A stretch of 64,000 bases of DNA. Source: Daedaleopsis sinensis. Taxonomy: Eukaryota; Basidiomycota; Agaricomycetes; Polyporales; Polyporaceae. Below are positions 19,837-32,400 of this stretch, one piece after another. Both the position numbers and the translations under genes were made by a program. Where the stretch lies: assembly GCA_033807695.1 (NCBI GenBank), contig CM066306.1, positions 434,001 to 498,000 of the forward strand. The letters are read 5' to 3'. Numbering within the stretch: the first letter of the stretch is position 1; each line of letters starts with the position of its first letter. The notes beneath the pieces are model-generated. The model did not search any database and was not told where the DNA came from. It saw nothing but the letters and a program-made list of their open reading frames with translations.

Positions 19837-21604
19837 ATGGCACGCACAAAGTGGATCAAGGACAGTCAGCCCGCGGCCAGGACGACCTTCCCTTCACCGT
19901 TCGTGTTCAACAAACGCGAACTAGTCACCCTCGTCGAGCTCCGCATGCGCCAGTTCTCGGGCAAAATCCGCGCAAAGCCAAACTGGTGGGAGAAGGTCAA
20001 CGACCCCGCGATTGTCGCGAAATGGCGCGAGGAGATCGTCGAGCAAGACCGCGTCTTCGTCGAGCAGTTCTGGGGCGGCGAGGAGCGCATGGAGTACAGA
20101 AACGGGGTGAAGCAATGGCCGCGCGACCCCATTACTGATGCGCAGCTCGATTACATCTTTGACGAGCTGAGACACGAGGCGAAGCAAAGGGACCCTCTCA
20201 CGGGCATCTTCGTACGTACCCAGCCTCCCAAAGCGTTCCGGCATTACTTACGTGCGGCTTTAGGCGACGTCTGTCGAGAAAGTCTATGAGTCGCGATCCC
20301 TTATCCTTGGCGAGCTCAAGGACACGCTTGTTAAGGGTATCAGCATCCTCGAGGACATCCCTGAGGACGAGAAGCACTGGCATCCTGGATCCAACAACCA
20401 GGTCCTCGACCTTGTTCATCCAACCATGTACTGTCTTCGCATCGGTGACTCGTACGTCCGAAAGGACAACGCCACCAGTGGTCATCTAGTCGAACTCCTC
20501 ACCGAAGCGAAATATATAGCCGGCCGCCCCGATCTACGCAACCACGTAAGTTCGGATGTCTCACGCAAGTACCAATGGCTGCCGACCGACTTCGAGGTCT
20601 CCGACTCGGGCGAGGTCAAGGCGCTCGCGTACATCAATAACCTGCACCCCACTCGCCACGCCGCGCTCTACCCTTGCATCGAGTCGATCCTCGCGCAATT
20701 TGTTCCACTGTTCGAGCGTGTCCTTTCCGCCACGCTCTCCGTAGACCCACCTCTCGCGGTTAAGGTCAATCCGTATCGCTGGTACGACGGCATCGGGCAG
20801 CCTGCGGAAGGAGAAGACTACGAAGAGTGGGAGCGCATCCACCAGTGGCCCATCATCCCTGACCCCGCCCCGTTCGCACCGTACGAGCCTGCCCCGGGGT
20901 CGCGCGCCGAGTACTCTCTGCGCGGGCGCAAAGTCCAAGTGATCGTCAAGCTCGCGAACATCATGCTAACCCCGGAGAACCCGAAGTACCCGGGAGGCTC
21001 ATGGCATGTTGAAGGCATGGCGAACGAGGCCATTGTTGCGACAGGCCTGTACTACTACGGATGCGAGAACATCACCGAATCGCGGCTCGAGTTCCGCGCG
21101 GTGGTCGGCGACTCGGACGCCCCGGTGGTGCTGCCGTACCAGCAGAGCGATGACCGCGGATACGTAGTCGCGTACGGCTTCGGAACCGACCATTTCCTGA
21201 ACCAGAGGCTTGGACATGTCGTCGCGGCGGAGGACAAGTGTATCGCGTTCCCGAACATCTACCAGCACCGCGTCGACTCGTTCGAGCTCGCGGACCCGTC
21301 CAAACCCGGGTACCGGAAGATCCTGTGCTTCTTCTTGGTGAACCCGGACGTGGAGATCTTGTCGACGACAGTCGTCCCACCTCAGCAGGCGGACTGGTCG
21401 ATCAACGAGCTGGAGAAGTCCGCGGCGCTGGGAAGGCTCCCGCAGGAGTTGTTCGATCTGGTCGCGGAGTACGTGAGAGAGGGCGTGATGAGCCGGGAAG
21501 AAGCGGAGGAGGTGCAGAAGAAGTTCATGGAGGAGCGGGCGAAGTTCGTCATCGAGCAGAACGAAACTGTGTATGAGTTGGAGTTCGGGATGTGCGAGCA
21601 CTAG
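19837..21604 (+). CDS. DUF4246 family protein, intact copy 2
   Basis: Seen: exon 1 is 19837-20211 and exon 2 is 20264-21604, with a 52-bp intron (gtacgt...tttag), giving 571 residues. N-terminus MARTKWIKDSQPA; conserved blocks HPGSNNQVLDLVHPTMYCLR, WLPTDFEVSDSGE, GGSWHVEGMANEAIVATGLY, FPNIYQHRVDSFELADPSKP, GYRKILCFFLVNPD, and a Glu-rich C-terminal helix ending at MCEH. Known: DUF4246 is common in fungi and has no assigned function. Inference: the HVE pair, the later QH and the following R could be an HxE...H...R set as in 2-oxoglutarate/Fe(II) oxygenases, but I cannot test the fold. With copy 1 broken, this is the only complete copy here. No signal peptide or membrane segment is seen, so it is probably intracellular. 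Confidence 0.93.
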
Positions 21605-23052
21605 ACTCATGATTTCACTATCTGTGATGCCATGTACGATAGCAATACGTAGGTGCGGACGACCTTTAACATAATGCTGAACCAGGGAGGTGACTCGAGA
21701 TAGGAGTACTCACAATCATCGGTCAGTATCTATCACAGCGCGACGCAAGCGCGACGAGCCGCGTTTTCCCCTTCGCCATTGCCCACACGGTCACAGACCG
21801 CGTCCCCACCGTGATGGCACTTCCATACCTCGCCTTCCAGCAGGTCATGACCACGCTACCCCCGGTGCCGCGTAGGTCGAAGCTCTACAGTGTTTGTAGA
21901 ATGAGACTGGGACCGACGCTGCCGCTACAGCGGCCTTGCCTTCTCGACGTCGCAACCTTCGTCCTTGTTGGTCACGGCGTCACCCTCGTGTCTCGTCTCG
22001 GACTCCGACATCGACTGCAATGCCCGTGGAGTGATCCCAGTAACTTACTGCCCCTACTGTTGCGGAAACTGCGCTGCGCTACGCCGAAACTCACCTTACT
22101 GACATGCGTAGATCGCTCGAATATCATTCTAGCTCTCTAGGCTCAAGTTCTGTAAAAAGTAGCATAGACGCTAAGAGATAAATCATTCACAAATCATCGA
22201 TAACACCTTCGTACAGCTTGTCACACAACCACTGCGCGCGTGCCCCTCCCGCGTCCTCGTCTCTTCCTCGAAGCTCCGTCCTGCGACCTCTTGGATCTGA
22301 ATTTAGACCCATTTGTGAACCTGTCCAGTGTAATACTCTGTATCACACCGCCTCGCGAACCTCTGCGAACTGTCACCGAAGCCGTCCGCCGTGGCCGTCT
22401 CGGTACTAAGTGCTCCTTTCGGACGTGACTGCGCGAATTCGTCTCCTTTTTCCACCTCCGGTCGAATCCCCCACGGGCCGCGTCAAATTCTTTGGATGTA
22501 CAAGCTACGCGTGACGACACGCTTTTCGGACGCGTGAAAATCATCGGACGCGTCAGAATACCTCTTCGCCCTCGCTGGATAGGCGCTAGTCGACCTCGAT
22601 ACGTTGACTCGGAATCTCACCATCACGGTGCCCAGTTGTGCTGACCCCTCGTTAACGCTTGTCGGGTATAGAGCGGATAGGGCCTAACAGTACGTCGGAA
22701 TCTATCTTCATTATTCAGACGATACAGCCCCCCTTTCGACCCTATTACAGTCTAAGTTTCTTCAGCTCCGACTCGTCGAGCCTCCGACACCCGTGGTTCT
22801 CTTCTACATAATACCGCGACTGTTGCAATGGTAGATCCATCCTCGCGGATTATATATCGTAACTTCCGCCCATATAGGACGAAAGCGACAGATCAATGTG
22901 CACGCCCCACCTGACTACTACTTTTGGACTAACGTGACAGCAGACGAGCTCGAGCCTACACACTTCTCACCGTAACCACCACCTCCGTCGCCACTCGTTC
23001 TACGCCTTTCTACGCCTGCACTTGATAGGGCCAGCTGCGCCTCGTACTGAAA
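21605..23052. other. Intergenic, no supported gene
   Basis: About 1.4 kb of pyrimidine-rich sequence with only short frames and no protein signature. It holds the 3' flank of DUF4246 copy 2 and the promoter region of the DUF4470 gene. Confidence 0.5.
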
Positions 23053-25538
23053 ATGGGACGCCGCGCTGCAGCCCTCAAAGAACAAGGAAACGAGCTGTTT
23101 AAAGCAGGCGCATGGTTAAGGTACGTTGCCTGCACGCGTTTTCGTACTCACAAGCGCACTTGTACTCACCAAAGACGCCTCTCAGAGTGTCAGATATGTA
23201 TACTCAGGTGACTTGACTCACTGCCACACTGACCATGAATTCATCACTCTTCTGCTTGTAGGCAGAGAAAGCCGATGCAAACGATCCCGTCTACCCGTCA
23301 AACCACAGCGCTGCACTCTTCGAGCTTGGCGACTACAAGGGTTGCGCCGAAGCCGTTGTACGTGCATGGAAACGCATACGTGGTGCCGACACCCAAACAG
23401 GCCCGCTCGTCGTCCGGTTGTCAATCCGGCTTGCAAAGGCATTGTGCAACGGGGTCCATGGGGGCAGAATTCAGGTCGACAACCTCGAGACCCTGAAATT
23501 CGACGCTGATGAGATGCAGGATGCTGCACTGACCCACGCAGCTGATGACGCGTTGCGCGAGACAGTGCGGGGGGCCTGGGCCGAGTGGGCAATCACGCGT
23601 TCTGACATGCGCGACCTTTTCGGGAAGAGAGATTCCTCCCTGGCCGGGTTCTCTCGACTCGCGATCTTTTGCAAGCCCATGTATGTATCTTCTGCTTTGC
23701 TCTCATTGTCTATTTGCTTACACCTCGTCTCGACGGACAGGGACAACGCGAAGGAGTTTTATGCGGTGCGTCATGTTGGCCTATCTCGAGAGTGGGCCCG
23801 ATGTAAGAGTCTGACATGAGTTTTGAAGATCGGTCTCGACGACATTATCGATCTCACCAAGGGATGGGGACAGCAATACCCTCACCCCTTGCAGCTTAAC
23901 AAGTTCTCCGCTAGCGACTTGGGAAACCTTGCATTTCTGTTTGGAGGTGTAAGAGATGGTTAGTTCGAGTTCTGATCGGAGTCTATGAACAATACGCCTA
24001 TTGAACGTGCTATGCACAGCTCGCCATGTGTTCGGTACCTTGCTTGGTTTGTCAGCGTCACATAAGAACATGGCAGCCACGAAGCGGGCCGACTTTCACG
24101 CACACTTGACGTTACTCGACATTCACGACGCGACCATCGCGCGGGATCTCTGCATGTTCATGCTCCTTCACCAGCTAAACTGCACAGACGACGAGGCCGC
24201 TCGGACAGAGATCAAAGCGACCCTCATGTACGTATTTTGTGGGGCCGTGATGCCCTCATACTGCTATCAACAGTGCGTTTTCTGCTACCGTATTCACGTC
24301 GTATCGTATAGTGCACTAATCATCGTCTGACCATCTCAGACTACAAAAGGTTTTCAAGGATCTTTCTGTACGCTTAGTATCTAAATCTCCAGACCTTCCT
24401 CGGTGGATGCACGTTTCCCCGGATTCAGCTGCCAAAATAGTCGCAGCACTCGCATTCTGGCTATCCGCGTCGCGATCCACGCGCGACACCCTCTCCCACC
24501 ACAGCGTCGCGCAGTGTCGCGGTCTACCACCCGTAGGCCGCCGATCACTCCTCAATGACGCGGTCAACGCGGAGCGCAAGACACTCAAGAAGGACCTACT
24601 GAGCATGACGGGGGCCAAGCTTATAAAGGTATGTATTGCTCCCGCAGGCACCCCCGAGAAAGCGGCACGCGCCATGGTCCGAAAGGATATCGATCAATTC
24701 GTGGAGGAGCTTGTAGAGGTTGGAATGAGACGGGAAGATCAACATTTGCAAGAGAGGGCTTGGTACGCGGTGACGAAGGTTTTACTTCCGCCCGAGGAAT
24801 TGCGCCACAGACACCCGGGGCTTGCTGTAGCGTGGGGGCAGTTGTGTGATGACGGGGAGATGAAACTGTCCGTTATGAAGAAGGTGAACTGATCAGTGCC
24901 ATAGACGAAGGTGGGCTGAATCACTGACGTTCACGCTTGACAGATCATCAACCATATCGAGAGCAGCTGGAAGCCCAATGTCACCTTGATCGTGAGTGAT
25001 CTCGTCCGTCTTGCTTCGCCCTAGATTGAGCTCATGGTACGACTAGGATGCGGCATTCGACGACCCCGAGTGTTCACTGCACAACGATGGATACCGAAGC
25101 CTCCGTGAAGATATGTTCGAGTCTGCCATTGACACATTCGAAACAGTCAACGCTCTCTACTTGGATGTTGACAACGACGCGCCGGGACCAGACAGGTCGG
25201 ATTCTGGGTCAGTCGTAGACGAAGAGATGCTTGCATGGGACGTGTGCAACGTCTTCTTTGAAGGTGTTGCGGCGGCCCTGAAAGATCTCGAAGTCAAAAT
25301 CACCCTCGAATTTCTCATAGGAGACCTTTGTGGGGAGCTTGCGAAGATGCGGTGCGGGGACCATGGAATACGTCCAAAGGTGTTCCCGAATGAATATACA
25401 AGGATGTGGTTGAGCAATGTCCCGTCAGTCGTTTCACTTCATTCCTCGTGGTTGGCACTCACTGACTCACCTTTACGTAGGGATTACGCAAAGCAAGTAG
25501 GTATAATGTCAACGGCAATTGATCACTTGTCATCATAG
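23053..25538 (+). CDS. TPR/DUF4470 protein (copy 2)
   Basis: Seen: ten exons join in frame: 23053-23120, 23186-23207, 23262-23680, 23741-23765, 23829-23958, 24020-24227, 24340-24883, 24944-24991, 25047-25423 and 25481-25538. The N-terminus is a TPR-like pair (LKEQGNELFKAGAWLR, NHSAALFELGDYKGC). The DUF4470 core follows: IIDLTKGWGQQYPHPLQLNK, LGNLAFLFGGVRDARHVFGT. The C-terminal half keeps the family pattern up to RMWLSNVPDYAKQ. Known: fungal relatives often continue past the PDY segment and carry a MYND finger; neither is visible here, so the protein may be truncated, or a further intron after 25497 may lead to exons I did not find. Function is unknown; an adaptor or assembly role is possible by analogy with DNAAF3. 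It is a paralogue of the minus-strand gene at 1-960. Confidence 0.8.
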
Positions 25539-25889
25539 CATGGTATTTGGTCATGGGAAAAATTGCTGCATAGTCCGCAAGCAATATCAGCTGAGGTCAT
25601 CTAGGTATGAGTCTCTTGTCCCGCTTTCGCACGCGCAGACCACCTGTATGGTCGCGTATCCGGTCCGCCAGGGGACGACTATCCCTACTACTTGTTAGAC
25701 ATAGTTGTCCGACCTTTTTCCTGTCAGTCATGATCTTGGAAAGCCGCTATTGGTCCGGCGCGACGACCCAGTCTTGCCTCGCACACATTACCCATCGGCC
25801 AATGACAAGACGTTCGATAGTCTCTAACGTAAGCATCATCTGTCCACCGGCCAGCCCCCACCCGACCACCGGACAGCTGCCCACTCGTC

Positions 25890-26340
25890 GTTCCCGGGAT
25901 TGCACTCTTGTCCCGCCGTTTTACACAGCACTCACCTTCCGTCGCACAGACCCCGGACTTCGACCTCTTGACAGCATACAGCATCTTGTAGCCAGGAAAA
26001 ATGTTGTTTCTGTCTTAGTCTCCCCCCTCTGGTGTTGGGTCATGCAATTGTGGCGGATAATGCGCGCCTAGCTCCCGTTCCCGTCCGGCCTAGTGTCCCA
26101 CGCTTGTCTGCTCTGAACGGCACTTCCCGCCCGCCCTCAGGCGCTCTCCTGTCTTTCCATGGATGGCACTCTGGTCCCGCCGTTTTACAGAGCTCCCACC
26201 TTTTATCGCACACTCCCCAGACTTCGACCGTCTTGAAGCATATATCGTGTTGTACCGAGGAAAAATCCCGTTTCGTTCCTAATCCCCCCCCTCCTGTGTG
26301 GGGTCAACCAATCGTCGCGGATGATGGGCGCCAGTTCTTT
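25890..26340. repeat. Diverged direct repeat pair (dispersed family)
   Basis: Unit 1 (about 25890-26060) and unit 2 (about 26150-26340) share, in order, GCACTCT-GTCCCGCCGTTTTACA, a CACC-TC-CGCACA block, CAGACTTCGACC or CGGACTTCGACC, a GGAAAAAT block and a C-rich run followed by TGG-GTCA. A third, shorter relative at about 38165-38260 carries CCCGGTATTGCACTCTTGTC. This looks like fragments of an old element. Confidence 0.55.
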
Positions 26341-26545
26341 CGTCAAGTCTTCAAGTTCTCTCGCCTCGCACATGTCGACCGCCACTTCGATGGTACGTAG
26401 TGCATGTTAGCGGTCGGAAGACTCTCACCAGTCAGCGCTGCAGCGCTCATTACCAGGAGACTCATCGATGGGTGCAGGCTGCAGCCTGCCGAAGTCATCG
26501 ACGTGTACAGCGGCCCCGGCGGTCGGACAGGCTTGCAGGGCGGTC

Positions 26546-26602
26546 GTCAACCGGTCTAGCAGCCGTCGACCGGTCTGGCAGCCGTCGACCGGTCTGGCAG
26601 CC
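26546..26602. repeat. 19-bp tandem repeat, three copies
   Basis: GTCAACCGGTCTAGCAGCC is followed by two copies of GTCGACCGGTCTGGCAGCC. Minisatellite; no function inferred. Confidence 0.8.
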
Positions 26603-26801
26603 GTCAACAATGATACACAATAGCAGGCGTACATTGGTTAAGACCTCTTGTGCACGGTAAGGAACAAGCCCATAAAGCAATCGTCGTCGAGCCCTTGAAA
26701 GAGCGTTCGATCCACGACTGGAATGGCAATATGATGCACACTCTCCCTAGACACGTATCAGAGACTGACATTGAGAAAGGCCGGTCTCTGATCATTAGCA
26801 C

Positions 26802-29155
26802 TCACAGATGAGTGAACACACCATTGAGCTGGGAGAAGCGACGATTTAGTGCTTTGCATTCGTGATGAGGACAACGATATGTGATGCTGCCACTGTTGCT
26901 GCTCGCGTGCGTCTCATGCTTCTTTTTCCGTCGAGCCAAGTCGTCCCGTCCTCTGGTCGTCTCACGTTGTCGCTTGTTCTTCTTCTGATGGCGATTGAGG
27001 GCATGGCTTGACTGTACCGACATCAAACGTTGCAGTTCCAGAGATCTCCAGGCATCAAGAAGTATCGTCTCTAGTTGAAGAACGTCCGGAAACCGTTCGC
27101 CGCGCAGCTCTGCAGCCACTTTGGTGCTCTCGGCCACGTCTTCGACCGATAGAAAATCGCAAGCGATTTTGATGCATGGCTGCAGGTTGCTGACCTGTCA
27201 GAGATGGTGAGCGAGGTTTCAATAAACGCAATAGGCAGACGAGGACTTGGTGAGCACAGCCTGCGGGGACGAATATGGCATCTCCTAGTCGCTGGTCTAT
27301 GATATACGGCGTAACCCCCTGGCAGCCCAACTTGCGAAGGCGGTCTTCGTCGAGAAAGAAACTTTGGGCATGCACAGGGTCTCTCTCGCTCTGGCTAGCC
27401 TCGGCAAATTCTTCTCGCAAGAACGCTCGCAACTTGTCGAGATCACCTGGCGCGAATATGCTCCATCGCGCACCCACCGCTTGGGCATCGTGAGAGCCTG
27501 TGTAGACTAGGATGTTTACGGCTGCTGCTATGTCAAGGTGGAGTGCCGTGGACCCTTGGTGCTCCCTGTCCGTGGTGGCAAAGTACATCTTTGGCCCTGA
27601 CTTTTTGGTTAGCAGTTGGGATACAGCCTGAAGACGAACGCGCGTACCAAGGTCGCCCTTCTGAGACTTGTGCGGATGCGGCGGGACTCGATAATGGGCC
27701 GCCAAGTTCTCGCACCCATTGTATCGTGTATAAGACGGCATGGGGACGCCTTGCATGAAAGCGTCGAACAGCTGCTTACACGTCGTCTGGAAATCTGCCC
27801 CGGCGGGCCAGTCCTGCCAGGTCATAATCATTCACGATGATAATTGGAAAAGATACTCTCTCTACCACGGGCGTACCTTGAGCTTCACGGTCTTGCCTCG
27901 CTCCACATCACCTTTGAGAAACTGCTCGAAGAACTGCGCAATAGTCACGTTCTCTACTGATCGTGAGGCCACGATCATCTTGACTGGCGTTGTGCCATGG
28001 GATTGGATGAATGTTTGCGGAGTCCAGGTCCCTTGCATGTGGACGTCACGGACGACGACCGGGATATGGTGGCCCCAGAGGCCACGAAAGAGTTGGTCTT
28101 GCCCGACTCTCAGAATCGGGGTGAGGCGTGAGATCATAGCGTTGATCCTGAGCTTGGCGGCTTGGGCGGATTCGCGAGGCGGCGCTATCCCATCGTGACT
28201 TAAAACAGCATCGACTTCAGCTAGCATCGCATGGGCTTCGCCAAGAGGCATTCGTGAGACTGGTATGAAAATGCGTTTCTGCAAATGCAAGGTGAGCGGA
28301 ATTAGGTAGCCGAACAGCAGTACGCACTCCTGCATGGCACACATGCGCGGCCTTGTCGCGGTTCTCTGCTCGGCAATAACGACATATTTCATAACCGCAG
28401 ATAGTACATAAGAAAGATGCGGACATAATTGCCGTATGGCAGCAGTCTAAGGGAGTTGTCAGTATTGGACAGACTAAGTTGTGATCGAGTAACGCACCAC
28501 AGGTGTCGCGGTATACGAGATCTGGGCGCTTTCGGATGGCTTTGGGGAGAGAGTCATGGTCGCATAGTTCTGCTAACATCGGCCGGAGCAAAGCCGCGAG
28601 ATTGCGCTGCAGGTGGACGCTTCAATAACTATGGGGGTCAATGCAAATAGATATAGCGAGTTACCCTGAGCCTGTCGACCTCGCTGACGGTGGGCGTGCG
28701 GTCAAAAACGCTAGGAAATGCCGGCGCAGGGATAGTTGAAGGTTCGTCGCCAAGTATCTTGCTTTGATAGTGACCGTTCTCGTCAGCATAGTGATATCGA
28801 ATACCTGCCATGCGCCTGTATGTGAGATGCTCACATCATGTATGTAAGAAGAGCTTTCACCTTTGAAACGGCAAGCTCCCGCCGTGGTTCGAGTGTGTCC
28901 ATCGCATACGAAACATGGCAGTCCGAGTTGAGCTGCCTTTTGTCTAGTGTTGCATCTATTCTGTTGCAAAATCATCTGGATACATTGAGCATCCTCATTC
29001 GCTTGGTAAACACTAGCATTGTAAAATCTATTACTCACTGTAGCCCGCGAAAACGGTATGGTTGTGAGACGGGAGGTACAACGTTGCGGTGGAATTCGAT
29101 ATGCTCTAAGTCTATTCAAGGTGCGCGCGCTGCGTGGCAGAGGTTGTTTGTACAT
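26802..29155 (-). CDS. JmjC-domain protein, KDM3/JMJD1-like (putative histone demethylase)
   Basis: Seen on the minus strand: exon 1 (29155-29039) starts MYKQPLPRSAR. Later exons give LGLPCFVCDGHTRTTAGACR, then a zinc-binding block (DTCDCCHTA, CTICGYEICRYC), then VPVSRMPLGEAHAML-type linker sequence, and the catalytic domain: GHHIPVVVRDVHMQGTWTPQ, GDLGPKMYFAT, ALHLDIAAAVNILVY, GDAIFVPAGCAHQ, followed across an intron by VSNLQPCIKIACDFLS. HLD supplies the iron-binding His and Asp, and GCAHQ the second His. Known: KDM3 enzymes remove H3K9 methyl groups using Fe(II) and 2-oxoglutarate. The C-terminus is basic and ends with a C2H2-like half (YRCPHHECKALN). A strong donor (gtgagt) lies at the stop, so one more exon is possible. 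LINE 2 inserted 75-90 bp upstream of the ATG and may disturb its promoter. Confidence 0.87.
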
Positions 29156-29229
29156 GTGTGTCCCTGGGCGCTAGGTTGGTCCACGTCGCTGCTCGAAAAT
29201 TTAAATCTATGTAGTATCCTTGTCCTTCT

Positions 29230-29244
29230 ACTCTCCCCCATGTC
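29230..29244. repeat. Target-site duplication, left copy (LINE 2)
   Basis: ACTCTCCCCCATGTC, identical to 35560-35574. The two copies bracket the complete LINE 2. Confidence 0.9.
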
Positions 29245-29419
29245 TCTCTCAAATCAATTTGATTATCCCTGCTTCGAATACACTGGTACTCCTACGGGAC
29301 CCACGGCAAGGCCAGTGTGGGTGATGGAACGGATGCGAGACGGACTAGACGACAGTGAGTCGCCGCGCGGAGCGCGGCGGCTGCGAAGGAGAACTCTATG
29401 TACGTATGAAACGGAGCTG

Positions 29420-32400
29420 TTACTCGTATGAAGTGGGTGGTGCGTCCTCGAAAGTGAACGCGGAGGGATTCGACTCAAGGAAACGTATTATAAGCGGGAA
29501 GGGGTCTAAAGAGTCCATGAACGACTCCCATTTCAGGGAGGAGGCGTTCCGAACGTAGTGAGTGCACCGGTCGACGATGTGTCGGCGGGTTTGCAGTTCC
29601 GGGCGGTCGCATGAGCACTGCGACGGCTGGTCTGGAAAGAAGCGCAGACGGTATGCGCCAGTGGGTGCGTGGTCGGTGAGGCATCGGATAGTGCGAGCGC
29701 ACAGTGACGACGACATACCGACCCGCTTCAATGGGAAGGTACCGGTGTTGGTCGTAGAGCGGAGGGCTCGGTTCCGAGGGAAGCGACGCCCCCAGTAGCC
29801 GTGGACGGCGGCCATGGCCGCCCACCCCGAGCGGGCGGCGTTGGTGATTTCGGCACTCTGGTAGGTCCAGGAGCGCGGCTGGGGTCCGGGGAGGACGAGG
29901 CTGGGGTCGTTGGCAGCGACGCCCACCGCGTAGTCGATGAGTTCATTGAGGCGCACGCCGGCGTGCGACGGGCAGTGCGAGAAGACGATACGCCGTGTGG
30001 CGTCGTCGTCGAGCCACCTGCGGACAGCGCGGCAAGCGGCCAACGAGGTGGATTGCCCGGCGTGCAGACCGGGTTCGAAGACGGATTCGATGGCGGACTT
30101 GCCATCGGAAAAGATGTGGATGGTGGAGCAGGAGAGCGAAGTGGCATGGGCAATCGCCATGCCCAGGGCGATTAGCTCGGCGTCGAAGCTGAGGGCGCGT
30201 CCTGTGGCGGCCATGCGGGAGTGGACGCGACGTTCGCCGCGATAGGCGTGGAATCCGGCTGCCGACCGGCCGTACAACGGGGAGGCGCTGCCATCCGTGA
30301 ACGTGTACACGGTATCGGGATCGTCGCGGCACGCGTTGATGCGCGGGAGCAGGGTGTTCGTGATCCAGTCCTGGATCTCGTCGGACTCCTTCTTGGGATG
30401 TTCGAGCATAAACTCGATACGGTCGTAGTGCGTGTCGACGAGGCGGACGCCCGGCTGGCACTCGGGGTCGGTGATGTCGAAGACTTCTGTGATGTCCTCG
30501 AAGAGGGCGGGCGCCGTGGTGAATGGCATTGAAGCGATCGGGGCGAGCAGTTCTGGCTGGAAGCGAGTGAATGGGGCGAGCGCGGAGCGGCCGAGCAGAT
30601 TTGGGAAGAGGGCCACAACCGGGTGGGACTTCATGAGGGTGGGGATGCGCGCGTGGTACCGGTCCTGCAGCTTGCGGATGTGCAGACCGATAGGCATCAC
30701 GCCGCCGAACGCCTCGACGGCACCGACGGGGGTTGTGCGGAAGGCGCCGGTGATCCACCGGAGAGCCTCGTTGTGCGCTGTGCGGAGCGGAGCCATCCGC
30801 GTCTTCGAGCGGGAGGTGTACCATACTTGGCACCCATAAGTCATGAGAGGGAGCACGCACGACATGTGGAGTCGGCGCTTCTGGAGCGGCGAGAGGCCGC
30901 GAATAGAGTTTCCCAGCATCAACATCGACTGGACGGTGCTGCGCGCTGCCTGCGCGTAGTACGAGATGTGGTGGCGGAACGTGAGAGCGGGATCGAGATA
31001 GAACCCCAGGTATCGCCAGCGGTCCGAGGGCTGGAGGGGGCTGGTCGCAGTGAACGGGCCGCGCATGAGGCGCAGCGGGAGCGGGCGGTGTTCGTGGCGC
31101 AGTCGGCTGGAGATAAAATGGGTTAGCTCCGTTTTATCGTGCTCGACCTTGAGACCAAGCTGCGCGAGCACAACCTCGGTCTGGTGGTATTTCTCCACCA
31201 ACAATAAATTGTTGATGGCGATGTGATTCGACGTTGCCGTCCACAGGCCGTCATCTACGTAAAACTGCAGTGCGGTCTCGGACCGCACCGTTGTGACTGG
31301 GAACAAGGTGTGTAGCGCAGGAGAAATGTACAGATTTGAGAGCACCGGGGACAGGGACGAGCCCTGCCCCAGCGATGCTCCTGGTATGTTAAATTCGGGT
31401 GAGTGCGCGTTGCCCCACACGAACGACGTGGACCGGTCGGTGAGATAAGACCGGAAAAATGCGATGTAGCGGTGGTTGAAGCCAGCGCGCTGCAGGATGC
31501 GCGCCAGCATGTCGTGTTGGACTGACGGGAAGAACTGCGCCACATCGAACGCTAGGCACGATGTGACCAGGCCTTCGCGCCATCCGGAGCGGACGTGATT
31601 CACGAGGACCGCAGTTGCGTCGATGGTGGACCGTTGCTTCGTGCCACCGAATTGGTTTGGATGCAGCAGCCCGTAGCGGTTGCAGTCGAAGTGGAGGCGC
31701 TGCGCGATGATGCGTTCCGCTAGCTTCCCTACGCAGCTGAGCAGAACGATCGGCCGATATGCCTTCAGCCGCGAATAGTCCGTTTTATGCGGCTTCGGGA
31801 TAACGACAGAGACGGCGCGCTTGAATTGCTCGGGCCAGCGGCCGAGATTCAGGCACGCGTCGAAGATGGAGAGCAGGACCGCGGTGACCCGCGCATCCCG
31901 CGTGAGCTGTTTCAGGTGAGACCACCGTAAGTGGTCCCACCCCGGGGCGGAGTTTTTGGACTCGCGGAGCGCGTCCTCGAGCTCCCTGCGTGAGATGGGC
32001 GGGCAGTCCCGCTCGTCGTGCGAGTCGAGACCGTCCAGTATTGAGAAGTCCACCGGCCTGACGGCCGCGGTGTGGAACGTGGAATCAAGCGCGTTCCACA
32101 ACGCGGCCTGAGAAGTGAGGGGCGCGCCATCTACGTTGATGGCGCTGTACATGGGGAGCGGGCGGGGCCGAGTCCACGCCATCAGGTCCCACACCCGCTT
32201 CTGGGTGTCGGCGACGTGTGTGATACGCGCGTCGAAAAACCCCCGCTTTGTCGAGCGGAGAGTTGCGAAGTAGTCCCGGCGCGCGACTTGCTCGACCGCG
32301 CGTGCGTCTTTCAGGAGGCCGGTATGGCGGATGCGTTCTGCGAAGGCGGCCCCCCGCGGGAACTGGCGAGCGATTGCCTTGGTCTCGTCGAGACGGAGGC

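Larger units (their letters stand above)
25539..26801. other. Intergenic with diverged repeats
   Basis: No gene supported. Two diverged direct repeats of about 170-190 bp lie at about 25890-26060 and 26150-26340. Both contain a segment near TTGTCCCGCCGTTTTACA, and a related piece lies at about 38170. A short 19-bp tandem repeat is at 26546-26602. Confidence 0.55.

Noticed and set aside
24629..24647. Short GT-AG segment (gtatgt...ccgcag) in the DUF4470 gene
   Set aside because: At 19 bp it is too short for a spliceosomal intron and the frame reads through it.
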